A stretch of 35,844 bases of DNA from Burkholderiales bacterium (GTDB lineage Bacteria; Pseudomonadota; Gammaproteobacteria; Burkholderiales; Burkholderiaceae_D): contig JAPLQC010000029.1 of the NCBI GenBank assembly GCA_026399895.1, positions 23,753 to 59,596 on the forward strand, written 5' to 3'. Position numbers and translations under genes: made by a program. Every line of letters begins with the position of its first letter. Position 1 is the first letter of the stretch. Below, piece by piece: positions 17,552-26,994 of the stretch. The notes under the pieces are model-generated. The model was not told the DNA's origin and searched no databases. It saw nothing but the letters and a program-made list of their open reading frames with translations.

Positions 17552-19948
17552 TTAGTGGGTCAAACCATGGGCCTTGAGCTCCTTCCAGATCCGGTAGGCC
17601 GTGTGCGGCATTTCAAGGTGCGTGACCCCCAAATGCGCGAATGCGTCCACCATCGCTGCTGTGAAGGTCGGGATACTGCCAACGTGCGGAGACTCGGCAA
17701 CACCTTTCGCGCCTATCGGGTGATGCGGTGATGGCGTGACGGTGAAATCAGTCTCCCAGTGCGGCGTCTCGACCGCAGTCGGAAGAAAATAATCCATCAA
17801 GGTATTTCCTTGAATATTCCCTTGTGCATCGAAGGACAGTAGTTGCCCCATCGCCACCGCAAAACCCTCGGTCAGGCCACCATGAATCTGGCCCTCAATG
17901 ATCATTGGATTTATTCGGGTACCACAATCATCGAGCGCATAGAATCGACGGATTTTAGTTTCACCGGTGCCTTTATCGATGTCGACAACGCACAGGTAAA
18001 TCCCAAACGGGAAGGTAAAGTTGGGGGGATCGTAGTAATGCACTGCCTCCAACCCCGGTTCCATACCCGCCGGTGGCTTGTTATACGCCGCCCACGCGAT
18101 CTCAGACATGGTTTTGAATTTATCTGCACTGCCCTTGACCTTGAAACGATCGATTTCCCATTCAAGGTCGTTCTCACCGACTTCGAGCAAATGGGCGGCA
18201 AGTTTCTTCGCTTTTGCATGAATTTTACGAGCTGCCATGGCAATCGCTGCACCGGCTACCGGGGTCGAGCGCGAACCGTACGTACCTAAGCCATACGGTG
18301 CAGTGCTGGTGTCACCCTCTTCTACCTGGATCACCTCTGAAGGAATACCAAGCTCAGTCGCGATGATCTGCGCATAAGTTGTCTGGTGTCCCTGACCTTG
18401 TGTGATCGTCCCCATTCGGGCGATAGCGCTACCGGTGGGGTGAACCCGAATCTCGCACGAGTCGAACATACCCACACCTAGGATGTCGCACATCTTAGTC
18501 GGACCCGCACCCACGACCTCGGTGAACGTCACCAGACCAATACCCATCAATGTGGGACAATTCGGATCAGCACGCTTAGCCGCTTGCTCGACACGTAGTG
18601 CTTTGTAATCCACTGCGTCCAGTACTTTATCCAACCCCGTGTGGTAATCACCCGAGTCATACTCAAAGCCGAATGCCGAGGTATAAGGGAACTGTTCCTT
18701 GCGAATGAAATTCTTGCGCCGGATTTCAGCCTTATCCATGTTCAGCTTCTGCGCAAGCACATCGACCATACGCTCGATCAGATACACCGCCTCGGTTACC
18801 CGGAATGAGCAGCGATACGCCACGCCCCCTGGTGCCTTGTTGGTATACACGCCCTCGACGGTGCAGTGCGCTGCAGGTATGTCATAAGAGCCCGAGCAAA
18901 TATGGAATAGGCCTGCAGGGAATTTCGTAGGATCAGCACACGCATCAAAAGCACCATGATCAGCGATCACATGCGTACGCAAGCCGAGAATTTTTCCATC
19001 GGTCGTTGCCGCGAGTTCACCCGTCATATGATAGTCGCGCGCAAATGCTGTTGAGGACAGATTTTCTATTCGGTCCTCAACCCACTTCACTGGTCGACCC
19101 AACACGATCGACGACACAATGGCACAGACATATCCTGGATAAACCCCAACCTTGTTACCGAACCCACCGCCAATATCCGGCGACACAATCCGGACCTTCG
19201 ACTCAGGAATACCCGACAGCATGGAGACTACCGTCCGCACCACATGCGGCGCCTGACTAGTCATGTAGGTTGTCAGTTCACCGCGAACCGGATCAAATGA
19301 CGCAACAGCACCGCAGGTCTCCAGCGGACATGGGTGTACGCGCGGGTACAGCAGTTTTTCCGATACCGTAACTGGGGCACTCTTGAACGCGGCATCCGTT
19401 GCTTCTTTATCACCCGCATCCCACGTAAAAATATGGTTGTGGTGATAACGCTGTCCATGCGCACCCTCGGTTTTACCTGCCAAGTCCTCACGCAATACCG
19501 GTGCATCTTTTTCAAGCGCCTTGAACGGGTCAATCACGACAGGTAGTTCTTCATATTCCACCTCGACTGCCTCGACCCCATCTGCAGCAATGTAACGATC
19601 ATCTGCAAGTACAACGGCGACTTCCTGCATCTGGAAATGGACTTTTTCATCGGCCAATACTGCCGCCACATCGCCCGCTAACGTCGGCATCCAGTGTAGC
19701 TTCAGCGGCTTCAGATCATCCGCCGTGAGCACCGCGATCACACCGGGTATGGCGAGCGCTTTTTCCTTGTTAATTTTCTTAATGCGGGCGTGGGCTAGCG
19801 GGGAGCGCACGATATCCATATGAACCATGCCAGGTAGCTTGATATCGTCGACATAGTTCCCTTTACCTTGGATAAAACGGGCATCTTCCTTACGAAGCCG
19901 GGAATCGCCCATACCCTGTAGGGCAGCCTTGCGATCAGGTGCATTCAT
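17552..19948 (-). CDS. coxL: Form I aerobic CO dehydrogenase large subunit CoxL
   Basis: This is the catalytic molybdopterin subunit oxidising CO to CO2 at a Mo-S-Cu site. The 798-residue product has the form I active-site loop GGVAYRCSFRVTEA, with Cys380 placed to bind copper. Form II homologues have AYRGAGR instead. The GGGFGNKVGVYPG segment contacts the cofactor, and the C-terminal GAKGVAESPHVGS carries the catalytic glutamate. Length matches the family (about 800). A GGAG ribosome binding site precedes the ATG. It lies between coxS (27 nt upstream) and coxG. Form I loops predict true CO oxidation, though activity is not shown by sequence alone. Confidence 0.96.
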   Translation of the reverse strand: MNAPDRKAALQGMGDSRLRKEDARFIQGKGNYVDDIKLPGMVHMDIVRSPLAHARIKKINKEKALAIPGVIAVLTADDLKPLKLHWMPTLAGDVAAVLADEKVHFQMQEVAVVLADDRYIAADGVEAVEVEYEELPVVIDPFKALEKDAPVLREDLAGKTEGAHGQRYHHNHIFTWDAGDKEATDAAFKSAPVTVSEKLLYPRVHPCPLETCGAVASFDPVRGELTTYMTSQAPHVVRTVVSMLSGIPESKVRIVSPDIGGGFGNKVGVYPGYVCAIVSSIVLGRPVKWVEDRIENLSSTAFARDYHMTGELAATTDGKILGLRTHVIADHGAFDACADPTKFPAGLFHICSGSYDIPAAHCTVEGVYTNKAPGGVAYRCSFRVTEAVYLIERMVDVLAQKLNMDKAEIRRKNFIRKEQFPYTSAFGFEYDSGDYHTGLDKVLDAVDYKALRVEQAAKRADPNCPTLMGIGLVTFTEVVGAGPTKMCDILGVGMFDSCEIRVHPTGSAIARMGTITQGQGHQTTYAQIIATELGIPSEVIQVEEGDTSTAPYGLGTYGSRSTPVAGAAIAMAARKIHAKAKKLAAHLLEVGENDLEWEIDRFKVKGSADKFKTMSEIAWAAYNKPPAGMEPGLEAVHYYDPPNFTFPFGIYLCVVDIDKGTGETKIRRFYALDDCGTRINPMIIEGQIHGGLTEGFAVAMGQLLSFDAQGNIQGNTLMDYFLPTAVETPHWETDFTVTPSPHHPIGAKGVAESPHVGSIPTFTAAMVDAFAHLGVTHLEMPHTAYRIWKELKAHGLTH

Positions 19949-19975
19949 AATAATCTCCGATAGAGTTTTATGCGC

Positions 19976-20473
19976 TCAGGCAGTGACTGGCTTCTGGGCG
20001 TCTTCGCGCAGCTTTTTGGCTGCGTACTGAACAGCTTTGACGATGTTTTGGTATCCGGTACAACGACATAGATTGCCCGACATCCCAATACGAATTTCTT
20101 CCTCGGTAGGATCGGGATTGTCTTTTAGAAAGCGATAAGCGCGGGTCAACATCCCGGGTGTACAGAATCCGCACTGAAGACCATGCTCTTGGTAGAAACC
20201 TTCTTGAACCGCATGAAGAACTCCGCCTTGCGCTAGGCCTTCAACGGTAACGATATCACTACCCTCACACTGAACAGCAAAGCAGGTGCATGACTTGACG
20301 GATTCACCATCAATGTCAACAGTGCATGCGCCGCAATGACTAGTTTCACAACCAATATGCGCACCCGTAAGGTTCAATTTTTCGCGCAGGAAGTGAACCA
20401 GCAGCGTGCGCGGCTCTACGGCCTCTTCCACTTTTTTGCCGTTGATATTCATTGAAACGATTTTCTTGCTCAT
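19976..20473 (-). CDS. coxS: CO dehydrogenase small [2Fe-2S] subunit CoxS
   Basis: This 165-residue subunit carries the two [2Fe-2S] clusters that pass electrons from the Mo site to FAD. The plant-ferredoxin-like N-terminal cluster uses Cys42, Cys47, Cys50 and Cys62 ([13 protein letters not shown]). The helical C-terminal cluster uses CGFCTPGM (Cys101, Cys104) and [10 protein letters not shown] (Cys136, Cys138). All eight ligands are present. A strong GGAGGGAG ribosome binding site precedes the ATG. It lies between coxM and coxL in the standard M-S-L order. Confidence 0.97.
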   Translation of the reverse strand: MSKKIVSMNINGKKVEEAVEPRTLLVHFLREKLNLTGAHIGCETSHCGACTVDIDGESVKSCTCFAVQCEGSDIVTVEGLAQGGVLHAVQEGFYQEHGLQCGFCTPGMLTRAYRFLKDNPDPTEEEIRIGMSGNLCRCTGYQNIVKAVQYAAKKLREDAQKPVTA

Positions 20474-20494
20474 GATGTCTCCCTCCGAATCTTG

Positions 20495-21358
20495 TTATTG
20501 GCATCGTGCGACTGCAGCAGCAATAGCCCGCCGCGTCATCTCGCCAGCCATGGCTGTCTTGTACTCAGCATCGCCGCGTAGGTCCTCGGCGGGATCACAA
20601 ATCGAGCGTACGCTCTCAGATACTCGATGTAGTAATGCAGTACTCAATTCCTGCCCAATCATTAGTTGCTCAGCTTCGGTTGCTCTAAGTGCAGTTGGAG
20701 CAACATTGGTTAGACCAATCGCGATATGGGCGACTTTATTCCCTGACATCTGAAGTACAACTGCCGCTGCCGCAGTCGCCCAATCGCCGGTTTTTCGTTT
20801 GAGCTTTTGGTAGGCATAGCCTGTGTTTGGCGCAAAGGGTGAGATCTCGATGGAGACCATCATCTCGTCCTCGGCCATGTCAGTCATATAAGTGCCGTGG
20901 AAGAAATCAACAGCCTTTACTTTTCGCTGACCACTAGGCCCTTGTAGTACGAAGGTCGCGTCAAGTGCCATAGCAATCGCAGGATGATCATTCGCCGGAT
21001 CGCCATGAGCAATATCTCCGCCGATAGTGCCGCGGTTACGTACCTGCGGATCTGCAATGAGCTTCGCAGCCTCGGGCAAAAGAGGTACTTTTCTCTGCAA
21101 TAAATCAGAAAACAGAATTTGGTTCTCAGTAGTCATGGCCCCGATTTTGATTAGGCCACCTTCTTCTTTAATGCCCCTAAGCTCGGGAATTTTGTTGATA
21201 TCGATCAGGTTAGCCGGTTCAGCAAAGCGCAGTTTCATCATCGGCAACAAGCTATGACCACCTGCGAGAATTTTTGCTTCTCCGCCGAACTTCGACAGTA
21301 AAGCGACCGCTTCAGAAACCGAGGTGGGGCAGTGATAATCGAATGACGGGGGAATCAT
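20495..21358 (-). CDS. coxM: CO dehydrogenase medium FAD subunit CoxM
   Basis: This 287-residue FAD-binding subunit transfers electrons from the Fe-S clusters toward the respiratory chain. It shows the two family FAD motifs, AGGHSLLPMMKLRFAEP near residue 32 and TIGGDIAHGDPANDHPA near residue 110, with the FFHGTYMTD and YQKLKRKTGDWATAAAA regions further on. It is the first gene of the operon; a GGAG ribosome binding site lies 8 nt before the ATG. The 212 nt upstream must hold the operon promoter. Confidence 0.96.
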   Translation of the reverse strand: MIPPSFDYHCPTSVSEAVALLSKFGGEAKILAGGHSLLPMMKLRFAEPANLIDINKIPELRGIKEEGGLIKIGAMTTENQILFSDLLQRKVPLLPEAAKLIADPQVRNRGTIGGDIAHGDPANDHPAIAMALDATFVLQGPSGQRKVKAVDFFHGTYMTDMAEDEMMVSIEISPFAPNTGYAYQKLKRKTGDWATAAAAVVLQMSGNKVAHIAIGLTNVAPTALRATEAEQLMIGQELSTALLHRVSESVRSICDPAEDLRGDAEYKTAMAGEMTRRAIAAAVARCQ

Positions 21359-21570
21359 TGTCGTCTCCTAGTTATATCTGCGATGCGCCGCAGTGATTTT
21401 TTGTTGGTGCGAAGCCGTTCGAACAAATCGGACGTCCTCGATACGACGAGTGCACGTTCCGACCACTACAAATAAAACCATTATCTTCAGCGAAACGATT
21501 TGCAGATCGCAACTGTTGTTGAATGATCCTAGCACTAAATCAAGAAAATAGTGGTATACGTCTCGCATAA
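21359..21570. promoter_or_regulatory. Upstream region of the cox operon
   Basis: This 212-nt gap separates coxM from the divergent membrane-protein gene and must contain the cox promoter. It has the coxM ribosome binding site next to the ATG and an 8-bp palindrome gttcgaac near 21416-21423. No convincing sigma-70 or sigma-54 promoter was recognised, and no regulator gene is adjacent. Confidence 0.3.
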
Positions 21571-22211
21571 ATGGATGCGATTAAAAATACTGCTAATAAT
21601 CTAGCTACATTGGCATTATTAATCTGCGTGGCTTTGTCGCTGCTGCAAGTTGGCAGCGCAGGTGACGGCGGTGCCAGTTTGCTATTGCTCACGCTCGCCG
21701 GGGTTACCTCCGGTTGTGCCGCACTTACGTGGTTGAGGCCGCAAAGAGTCGGTTTATCACCACCCAATGTCATGCTGTCGCTCGGTATCGCACGCCTATT
21801 GCGATTCTTGAAACCCTGTGCGTTACAAAGTCTCCCCCGGGATTGCTTGAATCCATGATGTTTCACGCCAGTTTGTTCCCCGGCATGCACGCGCTGATGG
21901 TGGCGGGAGGTGTTAGTGCAATACCAACACTACGACTTCTGCGTCCGGAATGTCGTCGACTTTGCTCGATGCTGACACAAAATATTCTTTGCTCGACTTG
22001 GATGTTGTTGGGGATGACGCTCGGCTCGACGATGTTTGTTCAATCAATCCGCACGATAAATGGAATATCCGTTGACAAAATGCTCGGTGGAATGTTCACC
22101 GGGATGGTCTGGGGCATGGTGGTGAGTGTCGGGTTATATCGAATGTTTTTCATCCTTCGTGACCGGCGCGAAGAAAGCCGAAGCTATATTCGGTCAGACT
22201 TGGGCGACTAA
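21571..22211 (+). pseudogene. Small membrane protein, probably frameshifted
   Basis: I do not recognise the family. From the ATG at 21571 one frame encodes two hydrophobic segments (LATLALLICVALSLLQV and ASLLLLTLAGVTSGCAALTWL), then loses membrane character. A second frame, useful from about 21800, carries at least two more (SMMFHASLFPGMHALMVAGG and the GGMFTGMVWGMVVSVGLY region) and ends at 22211 with a charged tail. Together they would make one membrane protein of roughly 210 residues if the frame changed between about 21740 and 21800. It is divergent from the cox operon. The alternative is two separate small genes, which fits less well because the second lacks a start with a ribosome binding site. 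Confidence 0.45.
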
Positions 22212-22238
22212 CATGAAGATGCCTATAGTTAGGCCCAA
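22200..22238. terminator. Hairpin between the membrane-protein gene and nadC
   Basis: The arms ttgggc + ctaac and gttag + gcccaa pair over 11 bp with a 2-nt bulge. The hairpin overlaps the stop of the plus-strand gene and faces the convergent nadC end. It lacks a clear T-run, so it is a weak terminator candidate. Confidence 0.35.
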
Positions 22239-22270
22239 TCCTGCGTTGCCGAGCAACCTGATTCCCTAAA

Positions 22271-23143
22271 CTAAGTTGGGGCAGACACTCTAAGTGAGTA
22301 ATCCGTCGCCTTCAGGTCTTTGGTCAGCGCACCGATAGAAATCCGATCAACACCGGTTTCGGCTATCGCTCGCACACTATCGCGGTTCACGCCACCCGAG
22401 GCCTCGAGTACCGCCTTGCCCGCCGTCATTGCAACGGCTTCGCGCATCATGTTGTTCGTGAAGTTATCGAGCAGCACGGAAGTCGCACCGGCATCGAGCG
22501 CTTGCTTTAACTCGTCAAGATTTTCAACCTCGATTTGAATCGAAACGCCTGCGTTCAGAGAGTGCGCAGCGTCCATCGCCGCCTTGATACTGCCAGCAGC
22601 GGCGATATGGTTTTCTTTGATTAGAATACCGTTATACAAGGCAAGGCGCTGGTTCTTACCACCGCCCACACGGACAGCGTATTTTTGAGCGAGCCGCAAT
22701 CCCGGCAGCGTTTTGCGTGTGTCGAGTATGGAGGCCTTGGTGCCTTCAATGAGTTTCACGTAATCGCGCGTCGTCGTCGCGACGCCCGACAGTAATTGCA
22801 GGAAGTTAAGCGCAGGACGTTCGGCCGTCATCAATGACCTTGCCGGCCCAGAGATGCTACAGACCGTTGAATCTGCTGGCATCAAATCACCCTCGGCGAA
22901 ATGCCACTCAATACGGATATGCGGATTAACCTGCGTCATCACGCCTTCAAACCACGGCGCACCGCATAGCACGGCTTCTTCGCGAACGACCACTTTCGCC
23001 TTCACTTGTGAAGACTCAGGCAGCAGCAGCACAGTCCAGTCTCCGCTACCAATATCTTCGACAAGCGCAGCGCGAATATTCACCGCCATCGCTTCAGCTA
23101 GTGCATCATCAAACGGCGCGAAAGGGTTTTTCAGGTTACTCAA
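22271..23143 (-). CDS. nadC: Quinolinate phosphoribosyltransferase NadC
   Basis: NadC converts quinolinate and PRPP to nicotinate mononucleotide, CO2 and pyrophosphate. The 290-residue product has the family's ALVEDIGSGDWT opening, ERPALNFLQLLSGVATTTRDYV, TRKTLPGLRLAQKYAVRVGGGKNQR (substrate-binding Arg/Lys cluster), IEVENLDEL and EASGGVNRDSVRAIAETGVDRISIGALT. All expected basic residues appear intact. It lies directly downstream of the damaged nadA on the same strand. Confidence 0.97.
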   Translation of the reverse strand: MSNLKNPFAPFDDALAEAMAVNIRAALVEDIGSGDWTVLLLPESSQVKAKVVVREEAVLCGAPWFEGVMTQVNPHIRIEWHFAEGDLMPADSTVCSISGPARSLMTAERPALNFLQLLSGVATTTRDYVKLIEGTKASILDTRKTLPGLRLAQKYAVRVGGGKNQRLALYNGILIKENHIAAAGSIKAAMDAAHSLNAGVSIQIEVENLDELKQALDAGATSVLLDNFTNNMMREAVAMTAGKAVLEASGGVNRDSVRAIAETGVDRISIGALTKDLKATDYSLRVSAPT

Positions 23144-23204
23144 GTCGCTTTGCTCGAAATAATTGACGCGTCTAAACTAAATCGTTCGTTATTAACGCGC
23201 CCGC

Positions 23205-24348
23205 TCACGCTGGGCCGATGCCAGAAAACAGCTTCTGCTCAGCAGCAAGGTCGGATGAAGGCCTGACGTTTGCTTTTTTAGCTGCTGCAAAGTCGAGCAT
23301 GCGGTTGAATGCGGTTGATGCAGGTGACGGCTTTCTCGCGCGTAGCTGGTTCGACATGAATCTCGTTGGCGCCACTTTCAAGCACATCAATCAGGTTTTG
23401 AAGTCCATTCATCGCCATCCACGGGCAATGCGCGCAACTCTTGCAGGTGGCGCTGTTACCCGCGGTCGGTGCTTCGATGAACACCTTACCTGGCGCGGCT
23501 TGACGCATCTTGTGCAAGATACCGTTGTCGGTGGCGACGATAAACTCTTTTGCGTCCAGTGACACTGCCGCTGCTATCAGCTGCGAGGTCGAGCCTACGA
23601 CATCCGCTTGCGCCACTACGGCAGCAGGTGACTCAGGATGCACCAGCACTTTCGCTTTTGGATATTCCGCGCGCAGCAGATCGAGCTCGATACCCTTGAA
23701 CTCATCATGCACCATGCAGGAGCCCTGCCATAACAGCATGTCGGCACCGGTCTGCTGTTGGATATAACCACCCAGATGACGGTCTGGCGCCCAGATAATT
23801 TTCTGGCCCTGCTCGTGAAGATGTTTGACGATATCGAGACCGATCGACGAGGTCACCATCCATGAGCTGATCCACCTCGTGCAGGCCTCGGGCGCATTCG
23901 AGGATGGCCGCCCCGATTTCCTCGTCAACGGCGTCCCCGATCCGCAGGATCTGCCCGACACCCTCTATCTGAGCGACGGGACCACCAACACCGTGGCCGC
24001 CGTGCAGGAGGCCACCCTTTCCGGCCCGCCTGCCCCGGGCCAGTTGCAGGAACGCACACCAGCAACCACCAAGGTCTTTGCAGCATGATCACGACCGAAA
24101 CGCGCCATCTCCAGCGAGTCAGAGACGCAACCGCCGGTTTCTTCAGCCAGATCCTGCAAGTCGGCGTCGACGTAATAATGCGCCACCAGTACCGCGCCCT
24201 TTTCTTTCAACAAGGCGCGCGCACGCTCCTTCAGCTGCAAACGCTGTTGCGACGTGACCGGTGCAGGTACTTTGGCCCAGGCCGAGGTCACGCAACTGAT
24301 ACCGTCTGCATCGGGCTTTTCAAATTCAACGGTCTTGATTTCCAACAC
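23205..24348 (-). pseudogene. nadA: Quinolinate synthase NadA, internally replaced and frameshifted
   Basis: NadA is a [4Fe-4S] enzyme that condenses iminoaspartate with dihydroxyacetone phosphate. The 5' part (24348 to 24052) is good NadA through KTLVVAGVR. The gene resumes at 23862 with [15 protein letters not shown] and continues through the second and third cluster regions ([11 protein letters not shown] and [16 protein letters not shown]). The 189 nt between are unrelated, GC-richer sequence with a stop codon at 23967-23965. The missing block normally holds LDATCSLDLGC, with the first cluster cysteine. Near the 3' end a 10-bp tandem duplication (minus strand caaccgcatt caaccgcatg, about 23310-23291) shifts the frame. 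The natural ending [13 protein letters not shown] continues in the shifted frame to a stop at 23205. As written this cannot make active NadA. Confidence 0.92.
23863..24051 (+). other. Foreign-looking 189-nt patch inside nadA
   Basis: This segment has no NadA similarity on either strand. On the plus strand it is one open frame of 63 codons (starting [17 protein letters not shown] after two flanking bases) with strongly G/C-ending codons. My hand count gives about two-thirds G+C or slightly more, visibly above the flanks. It reads like an internal piece of another protein, family not recognised. It has no start or stop of its own and no terminal inverted repeats or target-site duplication were found. 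Confidence 0.7.
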
Positions 24349-24402
24349 ACGCTCCAGAGAAATACGGTTTAGCCCAGCTTAGACTTCCGATGATCAGGAA
24401 TG

Positions 24403-26242
<1,840 letters not shown>

Positions 26243-26247
26243 GAATC

Positions 26248-26793
26248 TCAGGGTAATTGCAGCAACTTGTGCATCTGCACCGACAAGCGCCAACGCGGGC
26301 GCTGCTTACAGGTGCTAATAGCGAATTCGGTATTGCGTTGTTTATCGGGGCCATCCATCGGCTGTAAAAAAAAATGCTGGAAACTCAGCTGCTCAAAAGC
26401 AGCCAGGTCCTGACCCGTTTGCGGCACCACGACTTTGATTTCATCGCCGCGCTCAACCACCAGCGCCGCACCCTGCTTGGGGCTGACACAGACCCAATCA
26501 ACGCCCGCGGGTACGGGTAAGGTGCCATTGGTTTCAATCGCCACCTCAAAGCCACGGGCGTGCATCGCTGAAATCAGGGCTTCATCAAGCTGCAGTAACG
26601 GCTCACCGCCCGTGAACACCACATACTTGTGCTGCGACTCGCTCGCCAGCCACTGAGCATCAATCGCGGCTGCCAAGGCTTGCGCATCAGCGAAGCGGCC
26701 ACCATTCACGCCATCGATACCCACAAAATCGGTATCGCAAAAGCGGCAGATAGCGTCGAGTCTATCTTCCTCGCGACCGCTCCACAGATGTTA
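26248..26793 (-). pseudogene. queE: 7-carboxy-7-deazaguanine synthase QueE, 5' end lost or damaged
   Basis: QueE is a radical-SAM enzyme acting after QueD in deazaguanine synthesis. The frame is good QueE from LWSGREEDRLDAICRFCDTDFVG (26787 downward) through the YVVFTGGEPLLQLDEAL and AIETNGTLPVP regions to the normal C-terminus. Immediately upstream, where GCNLW should be, the sequence reads A-stop-H-L-W: TAA at 26793-26791 stands where the first cysteine of the three-Cys SAM cluster belongs. The 30 or so residues before it (normally YTLQGEGANTGRPAVF) are not recognisable in any frame. The first usable in-frame start is the GTG at 26724, downstream of all three cysteines. As written it cannot make an active SAM enzyme. 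Confidence 0.8.
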
Positions 26794-26825
26794 AGCGGGC
26801 GAACCGCTGCGCTGGAATAACCCTA

Positions 26826-26831
26826 GATTAT
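26826..26831 (-). promoter_or_regulatory. Perfect -10 hexamer upstream of the queE remnant
   Basis: On the minus strand a TATAAT appears shortly upstream of the queE remnant in an AT-rich stretch containing gatatataag. No good -35 is spaced 16-18 bp away. It may drive queE'-queD-tadA-ldcA. Confidence 0.3.
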
Positions 26832-26911
26832 ACGGTGCTGTGTACTTATATATCGCACCCCGAGGAACACCGGTCGTCATCCCCCGCGGCCCCATCTCCA
26901 GCGATCACATC

Positions 26912-26941
26912 AAAAAAAACACCGGGGCGCGCCCGGTGTTT
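26912..26941 (-). terminator. Rho-independent terminator of trpB2
   Basis: On the minus strand the 10-bp stem aaacaccggg / cccggtgttt with a 5-nt loop is followed by a run of eight T. It lies 53 nt past the trpB2 stop. Confidence 0.9.
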
Positions 26942-26994
26942 AAGATCAGACCATCGACGCTTCTAGCCGCGTCGAGTCTTTAATGACATTTAGC

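Noticed and set aside
23863..24051. The nadA patch as a simple inversion of native nadA sequence
   Set aside because: I read the segment on both strands; none of the frames checked gives the expected FMGETAKILSPEK or LDATCSLDLGC region, so it is not an inverted native piece.
23825..24088. An 87-codon open frame on the plus strand across the nadA patch, as a stand-alone gene
   Set aside because: Its first dozen and last dozen codons are antisense nadA. Only the 63 codons in between look like another protein, so there is no complete gene here, only a fragment.
26788..26880. A 29-codon frame from an ATG at 26880 as the true QueE N-terminus with a recoded stop
   Set aside because: It has no similarity to the QueE N-terminus beyond chance and ends at TAA, which is not a known site of recoding in this family.
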